A DNA stretch of 64,000 nucleotides from Streptomyces dioscori (GCF_003024195.1 NZ_KZ679042.1:496001-560000); one strand, 5' to 3'; positions 19,682 to 29,143 are shown, counted from the stretch's first letter. A program made the numbers and translations. Notes: generated by a model from the sequence alone, not told the origin.

Positions 19682-20608
19682 ATGACGACGCTACAACCGC
19701 CGGCGGCCGCCAAGCCGCGGAAGTCACGGCCTCCGGCACAGGGTGACCGCCGCTCATGGACGGGGTGGGGTTTCATCGGTCCCTTCGTGGCCGTGTTCGC
19801 CCTCGTCTTCCTGGCACCGATCGCGTACTCGATCTATCTCAGCCTGTTCCGGGACCAGTTGATCGGCGGCACGCAGTTCGTCGGCTTCGACAACTACCAG
19901 CAGGCGCTGCAGGACGAGCGGTTCTGGGACTCGCTCGGCCGGGTCTCGCTCTTCCTCGCCGTCCAGGTACCGATCATGCTCTTCATCGGCCTGCTGATCG
20001 CCCTGGCGCTGGACAGCGGCCGGCTCTACGGCACGGACTTCTTCCGCATCACGATCTTCCTGCCGTACGCCGTGCCCGCCGTGGTCGCCACCCTCATGTG
20101 GGGCTTCATGTACGGCACCAAGTACGGGCTGGTGGGTGACATCAACAGCGCGTTCGGCGTCACCCTGCCCGACCCGCTCTCCAGCGACCTGGTGCTGGCC
20201 TCCATCGGCAACATCGTGACCTGGGAGTTCATCGGCTACAACATGCTGATCTTCTACTCCGCGCTGAAGGTCATCCCGAACTCCCTCTACGAGGCCGCGG
20301 AGATCGACGGCGCCGGACAGTTCCGGGTCATCACCGCCATCAAGCTCCCCGCGATCCGCGGCGCCCTCGTGATCGCGACGATCTTCTCGATCATCGGCAG
20401 CTTCCAGCTCTTCAACGAGCCGAGCATCCTGCGGCCGCTGGCCCGCAACGCCATCACGACCGACTTCACCCCGAACTTCTACACGTACTCGCTGTCCTTC
20501 AACGGCCAGCAGCACAACTACTCCGCGGCGGTCGCCATCATCATGGGGCTGATCACCATGGTCATCGCCTACGTCGTGCAGCTTCGCGGCATGCGCAAGG
20601 GAGCGTGA
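19682..20608 (+). CDS. ABC sugar transporter permease (MalF-like)
   Basis: The 308-residue product is an inner-membrane permease of the carbohydrate uptake type 1 group, with six predicted membrane segments starting at about residue 30. The EAA loop that contacts the ATPase is present as EAAEIDGAGQFRVITAIKLP near residue 203. It forms the transport channel with the next permease and receives substrate from the lipoprotein two genes on. GAGGAA stands before the ATG. No ATPase gene is in the cluster, so a shared MsiK-type ATPase encoded elsewhere probably energises uptake, as is common in Streptomyces. Confidence 0.93.
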   Translation: MTTLQPPAAAKPRKSRPPAQGDRRSWTGWGFIGPFVAVFALVFLAPIAYSIYLSLFRDQLIGGTQFVGFDNYQQALQDERFWDSLGRVSLFLAVQVPIMLFIGLLIALALDSGRLYGTDFFRITIFLPYAVPAVVATLMWGFMYGTKYGLVGDINSAFGVTLPDPLSSDLVLASIGNIVTWEFIGYNMLIFYSALKVIPNSLYEAAEIDGAGQFRVITAIKLPAIRGALVIATIFSIIGSFQLFNEPSILRPLARNAITTDFTPNFYTYSLSFNGQQHNYSAAVAIIMGLITMVIAYVVQLRGMRKGA

Positions 20609-20614
20609 CCAGCA

Positions 20615-21580
20615 ATGAGCAGCATGAGCGGCACGAGCAGTTCCGCCACCTCCGCCTCCCCGTCCGCGTCCGTTCCGGCCACCGGTACGACCAAGGGTGT
20701 GCCCCGGCTGCGCAAGCGGCGTGAGCACTCCGCGGGGCGCCCGAAGCGCAGCGTCCTACTGACCGTGCTCACCGGTCTGATCCTGGTCTACACCGTGGTG
20801 CCCCTGATCTGGCTGGTCATCAGCGCGACCAAGACCCAGGAAGGGCTCGCCGACTCGTCCGGACTGTGGTTCGCCGACGACTTCGCCCTGTGGTCCAACA
20901 TCCGCGACACGTTCACGTACCACGACGGCATCTTCGTCCGATGGCTGCTGAACACACTGCTGTACGTAGGACTCGGGGCGGGCGGCGCCACCTTCCTGGC
21001 GATCCTGGGCGGTTACGCGCTGGCCAAGTTCAACTTCCCCGGCAAGCGCGGGGTGTTCGCCGTGGTCATCGGTGCCGTCGCCGTGCCGGGCACCGCGCTC
21101 GCGGTGCCGACCTTCCTGATGTTCAGCAAGATGGGACTGACCGACACCCCGTGGGCGGTCATCATCCCCTCGCTGGTCTCGCCCTTCGGTCTGTATCTGA
21201 TGTGGGTCTTCGCCACCGAGGCGATCCCCGTCGAACTGCTGGAGGCCGCGCGGATCGACGGGGCGGGCGAGGCGCGCACCTTCTTCACGGTCGCCCTGCC
21301 GCTGCTCGCTCCCGGCATCGTGACCGTCCTGCTCTTCACGACGGTCGCGACCTGGAACAACTACTTCCTGCCGCTGATCATGCTGAAGGACCCGGACTGG
21401 TACCCGCTGACCCTGGGTCTTGACGCCTGGAACAACCAGGCCCAGACGATCGGCGGCGACGTGATCTTCAACCTGGTGATCACCGGTTCGCTGCTCACCA
21501 TCGTGCCGCTGATCGCCGCGTTCCTGCTGCTGCAGAAGTACTGGCAGTCGGGCCTCGCCGCCGGAAGCGTCAAGGAATGA
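20615..21580 (+). CDS. ABC sugar transporter permease (MalG-like)
   Basis: The 321-residue product is the second permease. It has a Ser-rich and basic cytoplasmic N-terminus of about 45 residues, six membrane segments, and the EAA loop EAARIDGAGEARTFFTVALP near residue 210. It starts six bases after the upstream stop; an ATG three codons further on is an equally possible start. The pairing, order and spacing are standard for oligosaccharide importers, and the flanking galactan-degrading enzymes point to galactose-containing oligosaccharides as the substrate. Confidence 0.93.
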   Translation: MSSMSGTSSSATSASPSASVPATGTTKGVPRLRKRREHSAGRPKRSVLLTVLTGLILVYTVVPLIWLVISATKTQEGLADSSGLWFADDFALWSNIRDTFTYHDGIFVRWLLNTLLYVGLGAGGATFLAILGGYALAKFNFPGKRGVFAVVIGAVAVPGTALAVPTFLMFSKMGLTDTPWAVIIPSLVSPFGLYLMWVFATEAIPVELLEAARIDGAGEARTFFTVALPLLAPGIVTVLLFTTVATWNNYFLPLIMLKDPDWYPLTLGLDAWNNQAQTIGGDVIFNLVITGSLLTIVPLIAAFLLLQKYWQSGLAAGSVKE

Positions 21581-21660
21581 CCCGCCCACAGGCCACCACC
21601 CCCCTGAGCCGCACCTCCACCCTCACCCTGTCCCACCCACGAAGAAGTGGAAGCATCTCC

Positions 21661-23001
21661 ATGCGCAGAACGACCAGCCGCCTGATGCGCGGCCTCGCCG
21701 TCCTCTCCGTCCTCGCCCTGGGCGCGACCGCCTGCGGTGGCTCCGACGACGACAGCTCCGGCTCGAAGCCGGTCTCCGCCGGTGACGTCCAGGCAGCCCT
21801 CAAGAAGGGTGGCTCGGTCACGGTCTGGGCCTGGGAGCCCACGCTGAAGACGGTCGCCGCCGACTTCCAGAAGAAGTACCCCAAGGTCAAGATCAACCTG
21901 GTCGCCGAGCGGTCGGGCGACAAGCACTACACCGCGCTGTCGAACGCCATCTCGGCCGAGAAGGGCGTCCCCGACGTCGCGCAGGTCGAGTACTTCGCGC
22001 TGGGTCAGTACGCCCTCACCAAGGGCCTCAGCGACCTGGCCCCTTACGGCGCCGACAAGCTGAAGTCCAAGTACACCGCCGGTCCGTGGAACGCCGTGAC
22101 CCAGGGCAGTGACAAGGTCTGGGGCCTGCCGATGGACTCGGGCCCCATGGCGCTGTACTACAACAAGAAGGTCTTCGACAAGTACAAGATCGCGGTGCCG
22201 ACCACCTGGGACGAGTACGTCGAGGCGGCCCGCAAGCTGCACAAGGCCGACCCGAAGGTCTACATCGCCAACGACGCCGGCGACGCGGGCTTCACCACCA
22301 GCATGCTGTGGCAGGCCGGTTCACGCCCGTACAAGGTCGACGGCACCAAGGTGAGCGTCGACTTCTCCGACGCGGGCGCCAAGAAGTTCACCGACACCTG
22401 GCAGAAGCTGATCGACGAGAAGCTGGTCGCGCCGATCAACGGCTGGACCGACGACTGGTACAAGGGCCTCGGCGACGGCACCATCGCCACCCTCGCCAGC
22501 GGTGCCTGGATGCCCGCCAACTTCGTCACCGGCGTCCCGAACGCCGCCGGTGACTGGCGCGCGGCCCCCATGCCGGCCTGGACCAAGGGCGACAAGGCGA
22601 GCGCGGAGAACGGCGGCAGCTCGCTGACCCTGCCCGAGCTCGGCAAGAACAAGGAACTGGCCTACGCCTTCGTCGAGTACGCCAACTCCGGCGCCGGTGT
22701 GCAGAGCCGAGTCAAGGAGGGCGCCTTCCCGGCTACCAACGCGGAGCTTCAGGCGGACTCGTTCCTCAACACCGAGTTCGAGTACTTCGGCGGCCAGAAG
22801 GCCAACGAGATCTTCGCGGACTCCGCCGCCAACGTCGCGGACGACTGGTCGTACCTGCCCTTCCAGCAGTACGCCAACTCGATCTTCAACGACACCGTCG
22901 GCAAGGCCTACGTCGGCAACACCAAGCTCACCGACGGCCTGAAGTCCTGGCAGGACGCCTCCGTCAAGTACGGCAAGGAGCAGGGCTTCACCGTCGAGTA
23001 G
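21661..23001 (+). CDS. Sugar ABC transporter substrate-binding lipoprotein
   Basis: The 446-residue product has a lipoprotein signal ending in LGATAC, lipidated Cys at about residue 25, and a family 1 solute-binding fold. Family marks are SVTVWAWEPTLKTVAADFQKKYP, the Trp-rich sugar site segments GPWNAV and WGLPMDSGPMALYYNKKVFD, and a C-terminal DGLKSWQDASVKYGKEQG. The ATG at 21661 gives the right signal peptide; upstream codons in frame belong to the leader. It captures extracellular oligosaccharide, probably the product of the galactanase encoded downstream. A hairpin after the gene may raise its mRNA level over the distal gene. Confidence 0.93.
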   Translation: MRRTTSRLMRGLAVLSVLALGATACGGSDDDSSGSKPVSAGDVQAALKKGGSVTVWAWEPTLKTVAADFQKKYPKVKINLVAERSGDKHYTALSNAISAEKGVPDVAQVEYFALGQYALTKGLSDLAPYGADKLKSKYTAGPWNAVTQGSDKVWGLPMDSGPMALYYNKKVFDKYKIAVPTTWDEYVEAARKLHKADPKVYIANDAGDAGFTTSMLWQAGSRPYKVDGTKVSVDFSDAGAKKFTDTWQKLIDEKLVAPINGWTDDWYKGLGDGTIATLASGAWMPANFVTGVPNAAGDWRAAPMPAWTKGDKASAENGGSSLTLPELGKNKELAYAFVEYANSGAGVQSRVKEGAFPATNAELQADSFLNTEFEYFGGQKANEIFADSAANVADDWSYLPFQQYANSIFNDTVGKAYVGNTKLTDGLKSWQDASVKYGKEQGFTVE

Positions 23002-23035
23002 ACGAGCCCAGCCCCCGACGCCTCCCCCAGGTCCT

Positions 23036-23070
23036 GCCGTCGCGTTCCCGTCCGCCGGGAACGCGACGGC
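23036..23070 (+). terminator. Intercistronic hairpin between binding protein and GH42 genes
   Basis: A perfect 15-bp stem (GCCGTCGCGTTCCCG and its complement) with a 5-base loop lies 34 bases after the binding-protein stop and 30 bases before the GH42 start. It may act as a partial terminator or mRNA stabiliser, a frequent device after sugar-binding protein genes. Confidence 0.75.
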
Positions 23071-23100
23071 GGGACCCAGTGAAACCCCGGAAGGACCACG

Positions 23101-25143
23101 ATGATCTCCACCCTCCTGTCCCAGCTGGACGGGCCGGACGGTGACCGCACCCCGCGACTCGCGTACGGCGCCGACTACAACCCCGAGCAGTGGCCTCGCG
23201 AGGTGTGGGAGGAGGACGTCCGGCTGATGCAGGAGGCCGGCGTCAACCTGGTGTCCGTGGGGATCTTCTCCTGGGCCCGCATCCAGCCGGACCGGGACCA
23301 GTGGGACTTCGCCTGGCTCGACGAGGTCATGGACCTCCTGCACGCGGGCGGCATCGGCGTCGACCTGGCCACCGCCACCGCCTCCCCGCCGCCCTGGCTC
23401 ACCACCGCGCACCCGGAGATCCTGCCGGTGACCGCCTCCGGCGAGACGGTGTGGCCGGGGGCGCGCCAGCACTGGCGCCCCACCTCGCCCGTCTTCCGCG
23501 ACCACGCGCTGCGCCTGGTACGGACGATCGCCGAGCGGTACGCGAACCACCCGGCGCTGGTGGCCTGGCACGTCTCGAACGAGCTGGGCTGCCACAACAT
23601 CTACGACTACTCGGACGACGCGGCCCACGCCTTCCGCGACTGGCTGCGCGCCCGCTACACCACCCTCGACGCCCTCAACCACGCCTGGGGCACGGCGTTC
23701 TGGTCGCAGCGGTACAGCGACTGGGGGCAGATCCTGCCGCCCCGGCTGGCCGGCTCCCATCCCAATCCCACACAGCAGCTCGACTTCAAGCGCTTCTCCT
23801 CCGACGCGCTGAAGGAGTACCTGATCGCGGAGCGGGAGGTGCTGCGGGAGATCACGCCGAGTGTGCCGGTCACCACCAACTTCATGGTGATGGGCAACAC
23901 CAAGGGCATGAACTACCCCGACTGGGCGGGCGAGATCGACTTCGTCTCCAACGACCACTACGTCCACCCGGGCCCGCAGGACCGCGACGAGCTGTCCTTC
24001 TCCGCCAACCTCACCAGCGGGATAGCGGGCGGACAGCCGTGGTTCCTGATGGAGCACTCCACCAGCGCGGTCAACTGGCAGCCCGTCAACGTGGCCAAGC
24101 GGCCCGGCGACCTGGCCCGCGACTCGCTGCTGCATGTCGGGCACGGCGCCGACGCCGTCTGCTTCTTCCAGTGGCGCCAGTCGGCCGCGGGCGCCGAGAA
24201 GTACCACTCGGCGATGGTGCCGCACGCCGGCGCCGACAGCGAGGTCTTCCGCGCGGTCGTCGAGCTGGGGCAGACCCTCAAGGCGCTGGCACCGGTCGCG
24301 GGCTCCGAGCGCGAACCTGCCCGCGTGGGCATCGTGTACGACTGGGATTCGTGGTGGGCGAGCGAGCAGGACTCGCACCCCTCCGCGCTCCTCGACTACC
24401 GCCAGGAGGCCCTGGACTGGTACTCGGCGCTGCACACCCTCGGCGTCCGCGCCGACGTCGTGACCACCACGACCGACCTGGACCGGTACGACGTCCTGAT
24501 CACCCCGGTACTGCATGTGGTCCCGGCCCCGCTCGCCAAGGAGCTCACGCGGTACGCGGAGGCCGGCGGCCACCTCGTCACCACGTACTTCTCGGGCGTG
24601 GTCGACGAGAACGACCACATCTGGCTCGGCGGTCACCCCGGCGCCCTGCGGGAACTGCTCGGTATCCGCATCGAGGAGTTCGGGCCGCTGCTCGACGGTG
24701 ACTCCGTCGAGCTGGACGGCGACGCCACGGGCACCCTGTGGACCGACCGGATCGACGTCACCGACCCCTCGGTCGACGTGCTGGCCCACTACCGCAGCGG
24801 TGCGTACGCCGGGCGGCCCGCCGTCACCCGCCGTGCCGTGGGCCAGGGCTCGGCCGCGTACGTCTCCACGCGGCTCGGTGCCGAAGGGCTCGCCGGGCTG
24901 CTGCCCGCGCTGCTCGGACCCGCGGGCGTCGAGAGCGAACTGCCCGCCGACGCACGGGGATCGGTCGAACAGACCGTTCGCCGCGGGCCCGGCGGCCGCT
25001 TCCTGTTCCTGGTCAACCGGACCGACGAGGACGTGGCCCTGACGGGTCTCGCCGGAGAGGTCCTGGTCGGCGGCACCGGCACCGGCGGCGGTCTCGTCCT
25101 GGGGCCGAGGGGCGTCGCCGTACTGCACCAGCGCACGGCCTGA
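23101..25143 (+). CDS. GH42 beta-galactosidase
   Basis: The 680-residue product is a cytoplasmic family 42 beta-galactosidase with no signal peptide. It opens with YGADYNPEQWPREVWEEDV, the family hallmark. The acid/base is Glu161 in HVSNELGCHN and the nucleophile Glu318 in FLMEHSTSAVNW. A trimerisation domain (about residues 400-600) and a small C-terminal beta domain follow. It would release galactose from oligosaccharides imported by the preceding ABC system. GGAAGGA lies before the ATG. Length and domain order are normal. Confidence 0.95.
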   Translation: MISTLLSQLDGPDGDRTPRLAYGADYNPEQWPREVWEEDVRLMQEAGVNLVSVGIFSWARIQPDRDQWDFAWLDEVMDLLHAGGIGVDLATATASPPPWLTTAHPEILPVTASGETVWPGARQHWRPTSPVFRDHALRLVRTIAERYANHPALVAWHVSNELGCHNIYDYSDDAAHAFRDWLRARYTTLDALNHAWGTAFWSQRYSDWGQILPPRLAGSHPNPTQQLDFKRFSSDALKEYLIAEREVLREITPSVPVTTNFMVMGNTKGMNYPDWAGEIDFVSNDHYVHPGPQDRDELSFSANLTSGIAGGQPWFLMEHSTSAVNWQPVNVAKRPGDLARDSLLHVGHGADAVCFFQWRQSAAGAEKYHSAMVPHAGADSEVFRAVVELGQTLKALAPVAGSEREPARVGIVYDWDSWWASEQDSHPSALLDYRQEALDWYSALHTLGVRADVVTTTTDLDRYDVLITPVLHVVPAPLAKELTRYAEAGGHLVTTYFSGVVDENDHIWLGGHPGALRELLGIRIEEFGPLLDGDSVELDGDATGTLWTDRIDVTDPSVDVLAHYRSGAYAGRPAVTRRAVGQGSAAYVSTRLGAEGLAGLLPALLGPAGVESELPADARGSVEQTVRRGPGGRFLFLVNRTDEDVALTGLAGEVLVGGTGTGGGLVLGPRGVAVLHQRTA

Positions 25144-25150
25144 GCACGCC

Positions 25151-25191
25151 GGACCGGGTGCCCGACGACCGGCACTCCGAGCACCCGGTCC
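25151..25191 (+). terminator. Hairpin after GH42 gene
   Basis: An 11-bp perfect stem (GGACCGGGTGC and its complement) with a 19-base loop lies just after the stop. The loop is long, so partial termination or processing is more likely than a full stop. Confidence 0.5.
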
Positions 25192-25305
25192 TCCCCGCAC
25201 GACGGAATCCTCGGACGGCACCGCGTCCGTCCGGGGGCGTTCCCTCCTGCCCGACGGGCGGGAGGTCCACCGCGCAGCGACCCACACCTCAGTTGGGAGC
25301 ACACG

Positions 25306-27360
25306 ATGGCACGCCGTACCCGCAGCAGACGTCTCCTCGGAGCCGCCGGACTCACCGCGCTGGCCACCGGGGCCGCCCTCACCCTGGCGCCCCCGTCCAC
25401 CGCGCAGGCCCCGGCGGCGGACACCCCGTCGGTCACCGTCCGGCCCGACCCCTCGTACGAACAGCAGAAGTTCGAGGGCTGGGGCACCAGCCTGGTCTGG
25501 TTCGCCAACGTGACCGGCAGCTATCCGAAGGAGATACGCGAGAAGCTCGCGAAGCTCCTCTTCGGGGACGACGGGCTGGCGCTGAACATCGCCCGGTACA
25601 ACATCGGCGGTGGCAACGCCCCGGACGTCAAGGACTATCTGCGGGCCGGTGGTGCGGTGGAGGGCTGGTGGCAGGCGCCGGCCGGCACCACCCGCGAGGA
25701 CACCGACTGGTGGAGCGCCGACGACCCGGCCGACTGGAACAAGGACGCCGACGCCACCCAGCGCTGGTGGGTCGACCGGATCAAGGACGACATCGACCAC
25801 TGGGAGACCTTCAGCAACTCCCCGCCCTGGTTCATGACGAAGAGCGGCTATGTGTCCGGCGGCTTCGACGCCACCGAGGACCAGCTCAAGACGGAGTCCG
25901 TCGACGACTTCGCCGCCTATCTGGCGGGTGCCACCAGGCGGCTTGAGAAGGCCGAGGGCATCGAGGTCGACACGATCGACCCGTTCAACGAGCCCAACAC
26001 CAACTACTGGAGCACCCGGCTGGGCGCCGACGGCGAGCCCGTCGGCGGCCGTCAGGAAGGGGCGCACATCGGCCCCGAGCTCCAGCAGAAGGTGATCGCC
26101 GCCCTGGCCCCGGCGCTGAAGAAGGCGAAGGCCAAGGCGGAGATCTCGGCGATGGACGAGACGAACCCGTCCATCTTCGCGACGAACTGGAACACCTACC
26201 CGCAGGAAGTGCGTGACCTGGTGGGCCAGTTGAACGTCCACACCTACGGCACCGGCCAGCGCACCACCGTACGGGACCTGGCGAAGGCGGCCGACAAGCC
26301 GCTGTGGCAGAGCGAGGTCGAGGGCGACTGGGGCGACGGGCAGAGCTTCACGGACATGCGTCCGGGCCTCGGCCTCGCCCAGCGCATCGTCGACGACCTG
26401 CGGGAACTGGAGCCCAAGGCCTGGGTGTTCTGGCAGCCCGTCGAGGACTACGACAACATGAAGCCGGGCGGCGAGTCCGCCAAGGGCGGCAACTGGGGCA
26501 GCATCCAGCTCTCGTTCAGCTGCACCTCGAAGGACACTCTGAAGTCGTGCCCGATCTACACGAACACCAAGTTCGACACGGCCCGCAACTTCACGCACTA
26601 CATCAAGCCCGGTGACCGCCTGATCAAGACGGACGACACGTCCAGCGCCGCCGCCGTCGCCAAGAAGGGCGACCGGGCGACGGTGGTCCACGTCAACAGC
26701 ACCACCGAGGCCCGTACGGTCACGGTCGATCTGTCGAAGTTCGGCAAGGTCGGCCGCGACGCCACCGTCACCCCCGTGGTGACCAGCGCCGACGGCAAGC
26801 TGGAGCGCCGCGAGGCCGTCAAGGTGAGCGACCGCAGGGCCACCGTCACCGTGCCCGCCCAGTCGGTGACCTCCTTCCTGGTCAAGGGCGTCTCGGGGGT
26901 CGCCAAGGACGCCGCCGAACTGCGCAAGGGCCGCTCCTACGCGCTGACCGGCGTCCAGAGCGGCAAGGCGCTCACCGTCGCCGACAACGGCACGGGCCTC
27001 GTCATCAGGAGCGCGACCGCCGACGCGCCTGGTCAGCAGTGGAAGCTGCGCCAGATCTCCGGCGACACCGGAAACCGGCAGCGGTACGTGTTCAGCAACC
27101 CCGTGGAGGGCAAGCGGCTGGCCGTCCGTGACGGCGCCCCGGTGCTGGAGGCGGACACCGGCCCACGAGACAGGGCCACCCAGTGGATCATGTCGTCGAC
27201 CGGAGACGGCACCTGGACCCTCGTCAACGCGGCCACCGGACGGCTCCTCGAAGTCGGCGGCCAGGCCACGAACGAGGGCGCGGCCGTGACGCTGTGGACA
27301 CCCAACTCCGGCGCCAACCAGCGCTGGAAGGTCACGGAGGTGTCCAACCCCGCGGGCTAG
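25306..27360 (+). CDS. Secreted GH30 endo-beta-1,6-galactanase-like enzyme with ricin-type CBM
   Basis: The 684-residue product has a signal peptide (about residues 1-34), a GH30 catalytic domain (about 40-450) and a C-terminal ricin-type trefoil (CBM13-like, about 540-680). The trefoil shows three QxW-type repeats (QQWKL, TQWIM, QRWKV). Catalytic residues are Glu229 in DPFNEPNTNYW and Glu337 in WQSEVEGDW. The catalytic sequence resembles the Streptomyces and fungal endo-beta-1,6-galactanases that attack arabinogalactan-protein side chains. That specificity, taken with the GH42 and transporter genes, is inferred rather than proven; other GH30 activities are possible. It closes the galactan locus and would act outside the cell. 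Confidence 0.85.
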   Translation: MARRTRSRRLLGAAGLTALATGAALTLAPPSTAQAPAADTPSVTVRPDPSYEQQKFEGWGTSLVWFANVTGSYPKEIREKLAKLLFGDDGLALNIARYNIGGGNAPDVKDYLRAGGAVEGWWQAPAGTTREDTDWWSADDPADWNKDADATQRWWVDRIKDDIDHWETFSNSPPWFMTKSGYVSGGFDATEDQLKTESVDDFAAYLAGATRRLEKAEGIEVDTIDPFNEPNTNYWSTRLGADGEPVGGRQEGAHIGPELQQKVIAALAPALKKAKAKAEISAMDETNPSIFATNWNTYPQEVRDLVGQLNVHTYGTGQRTTVRDLAKAADKPLWQSEVEGDWGDGQSFTDMRPGLGLAQRIVDDLRELEPKAWVFWQPVEDYDNMKPGGESAKGGNWGSIQLSFSCTSKDTLKSCPIYTNTKFDTARNFTHYIKPGDRLIKTDDTSSAAAVAKKGDRATVVHVNSTTEARTVTVDLSKFGKVGRDATVTPVVTSADGKLERREAVKVSDRRATVTVPAQSVTSFLVKGVSGVAKDAAELRKGRSYALTGVQSGKALTVADNGTGLVIRSATADAPGQQWKLRQISGDTGNRQRYVFSNPVEGKRLAVRDGAPVLEADTGPRDRATQWIMSSTGDGTWTLVNAATGRLLEVGGQATNEGAAVTLWTPNSGANQRWKVTEVSNPAG

Positions 27361-27388
27361 CCGCCGCGTTGCGCGTGATCCCGTTCCC

Positions 27389-27394
27389 TACGAT
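27389..27394 (+). promoter_or_regulatory. Leaderless-type -10 box TACGAT before pmt
   Basis: TACGAT ends six bases before the GTG start at 27401, the expected distance if transcription starts at the start codon. No Shine-Dalgarno is present. No convincing -35 is seen. Confidence 0.55.
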
Positions 27395-27400
27395 GGCCGG

Positions 27401-29143
27401 GTGACCAGTGACACCGCGTCGGAGCCGGGCATCGCAGCCGGCTCCGACGCCGACGCGCGTACAGAGACCGTGCAGCCGGAGCCCGGCGTCTGGGCGGAGC
27501 GGTTGCGCCGGTTCGGGTTCGTGGCGCGCCCGCGCACCGACACCCGGGACGTCCTCGTCCCGCCGTTCCCGGAACCCGGCACCCGCTTCGGCGAAGCCCT
27601 CGGTCTCGGCCCGGTGGCGGCGCACCGGGTCGCGCGGGCGACGGGCTGGCTGGGCCCGCTCCTGGTGGCCGTCCTCGCGGGAGCGATCCGCTTCTGGAAT
27701 CTGGGCCGCCCCCGAGGCCTCGTCTTCGACGAGACGTACTACGCCAAGGACGCGTGGTCACTGCTCCGGCTCGGTTACGAGGGCACCTGGCCGGACCGCA
27801 AGGTCGCCGACCCGCAGGTTCTCGCGGACCCTCAGGTGATCCCGCTCTCCGACGCCGGGGCGTTCGTCGCGCATCCGCCGCTGGGCAAGTGGGTGATCGC
27901 CGTCGGCGAGTGGATGTTCGGCTTCGACCCGTTCGGCTGGCGCTTCATGGTGGCGCTGCTCGGCACGCTGTCGGTGCTGATGCTGTGCCGGATCGGCCGC
28001 CGGCTGTTCCGCTCGACGGCGCTCGGCTGTCTGGCCGGACTGCTGTTGGCCCTGGACGGCCTGCACTTCGTGATGAGCCGCATGGCGCTGCTCGACCTCG
28101 TCGTCATGTTCTTCGTGCTGGCGGCGTTCGGGGCCCTCCTCATCGACCGGGACCGGGCGCGGGCCCGTCTCGCGGCGAGTCTGCCCGTGGACGAGGACGG
28201 CTTCGCGGGCCCCGACGCGTACACGGCCGAGCAGACGGGCACGGGTGTACGGCCATGGCGTTTCGCGGCCGGGCTCCTCCTCGGTCTGGCCGCCGCCTGC
28301 AAGTGGAACGGCCTCTACTTCCTGGCGTTCTTCATGGTCATGACCCTGCTGTGGGACGTCGGCTCACGCCGTGTCGCCGGGGCCCATCGGCCGTACCTCA
28401 CCGTTCTGCACAGGGATGCCGGCTGGTCGGTGCTCTCCGTGGTGCCGGTTGCCGTGGCCGGCTATCTCGCCACCTGGACCGGCTGGTTCCTGTCCGACGG
28501 GGGCTACGGGCGGCACTGGGCGGAGGGCCGCGGGGGTCCGTGGTCGTGGATCCCGGCCTCCCTGCGCAGCCTGTGGCACTACGAGAGCCGGGTCTACGAC
28601 TTCAACGTGGGGCTCAGCTCACCGCACCGGTACGAGTCGAATCCCTGGAGCTGGCTGGTCCAGGGGCGTCCGGTGGCGTACCACTACGAGACGGACTTCG
28701 TCCAGGACGGCTGCCGCACGGCCTCGGGCTGCTCCCAGGAGGTCCTCGCGCTGGGCACCCCGCTGCTGTGGTGGTCCGCGTGTCTGGCGCTGCTGTATCT
28801 GCTCTTCCGGTGGGCCATGCGCCGCGACTGGCGGGCGGGGGCCGTGCTGTGCGCGGTGGCCGCGGGTTATCTGCCGTGGTTCCAGTACCAGGACCGTACG
28901 GTCTTCGCCTTCTACGCGGTCGTCTTCGTGCCGTATCTGTGCCTGGCGGTCGCGATGGCGGCGGGCGCGCTGGTGGGGCCTCCGGGGACGGACGGCAGGC
29001 GCCGCACGCTGGGCACGGTCGCCGTGGGCGCCGTGGTGCTGCTGATCGTATGGAACTTCGTCTACTTCTTCCCGATCTACACGGGGGCGACGATCCCGTA
29101 CCCCGACTGGCACTCCAGGATGTGGTTCGACACCTGGATATGA
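27401..29143 (+). CDS. pmt: Polyprenol-phosphate-mannose protein O-mannosyltransferase (GT39)
   Basis: The 580-residue product is an integral membrane GT39 enzyme that moves mannose from polyprenyl phosphate mannose to Ser/Thr of proteins as they are exported. The catalytic acidic pair is in VFDETYYAKD (Asp110, Glu111) in the first extracytoplasmic loop. About ten further membrane segments follow, with the PMT C-terminal four-helix region, and the ending IPYPDWHSRMWFDTW is typical. The start fits a leaderless transcript. It follows the galactanase gene by 40 bases but has its own promoter, so it is probably independent of that locus. A strong terminator follows. Confidence 0.93.
   Translation: MTSDTASEPGIAAGSDADARTETVQPEPGVWAERLRRFGFVARPRTDTRDVLVPPFPEPGTRFGEALGLGPVAAHRVARATGWLGPLLVAVLAGAIRFWNLGRPRGLVFDETYYAKDAWSLLRLGYEGTWPDRKVADPQVLADPQVIPLSDAGAFVAHPPLGKWVIAVGEWMFGFDPFGWRFMVALLGTLSVLMLCRIGRRLFRSTALGCLAGLLLALDGLHFVMSRMALLDLVVMFFVLAAFGALLIDRDRARARLAASLPVDEDGFAGPDAYTAEQTGTGVRPWRFAAGLLLGLAAACKWNGLYFLAFFMVMTLLWDVGSRRVAGAHRPYLTVLHRDAGWSVLSVVPVAVAGYLATWTGWFLSDGGYGRHWAEGRGGPWSWIPASLRSLWHYESRVYDFNVGLSSPHRYESNPWSWLVQGRPVAYHYETDFVQDGCRTASGCSQEVLALGTPLLWWSACLALLYLLFRWAMRRDWRAGAVLCAVAAGYLPWFQYQDRTVFAFYAVVFVPYLCLAVAMAAGALVGPPGTDGRRRTLGTVAVGAVVLLIVWNFVYFFPIYTGATIPYPDWHSRMWFDTWI

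Noticed and set aside
19682..21580. Sugar ABC cluster considered broken because no ATPase gene is present
   Set aside because: Streptomyces sugar importers commonly share an MsiK-type ATPase encoded elsewhere; the permeases and binding protein are intact.
22321..26691. A minus-strand open frame of about 1456 codons opposite the sugar-binding, GH42 and GH30 genes
   Set aside because: It is the complement-strand shadow of GC-biased coding DNA; it has no family motifs, no sensible start, and the plus-strand genes are certain.
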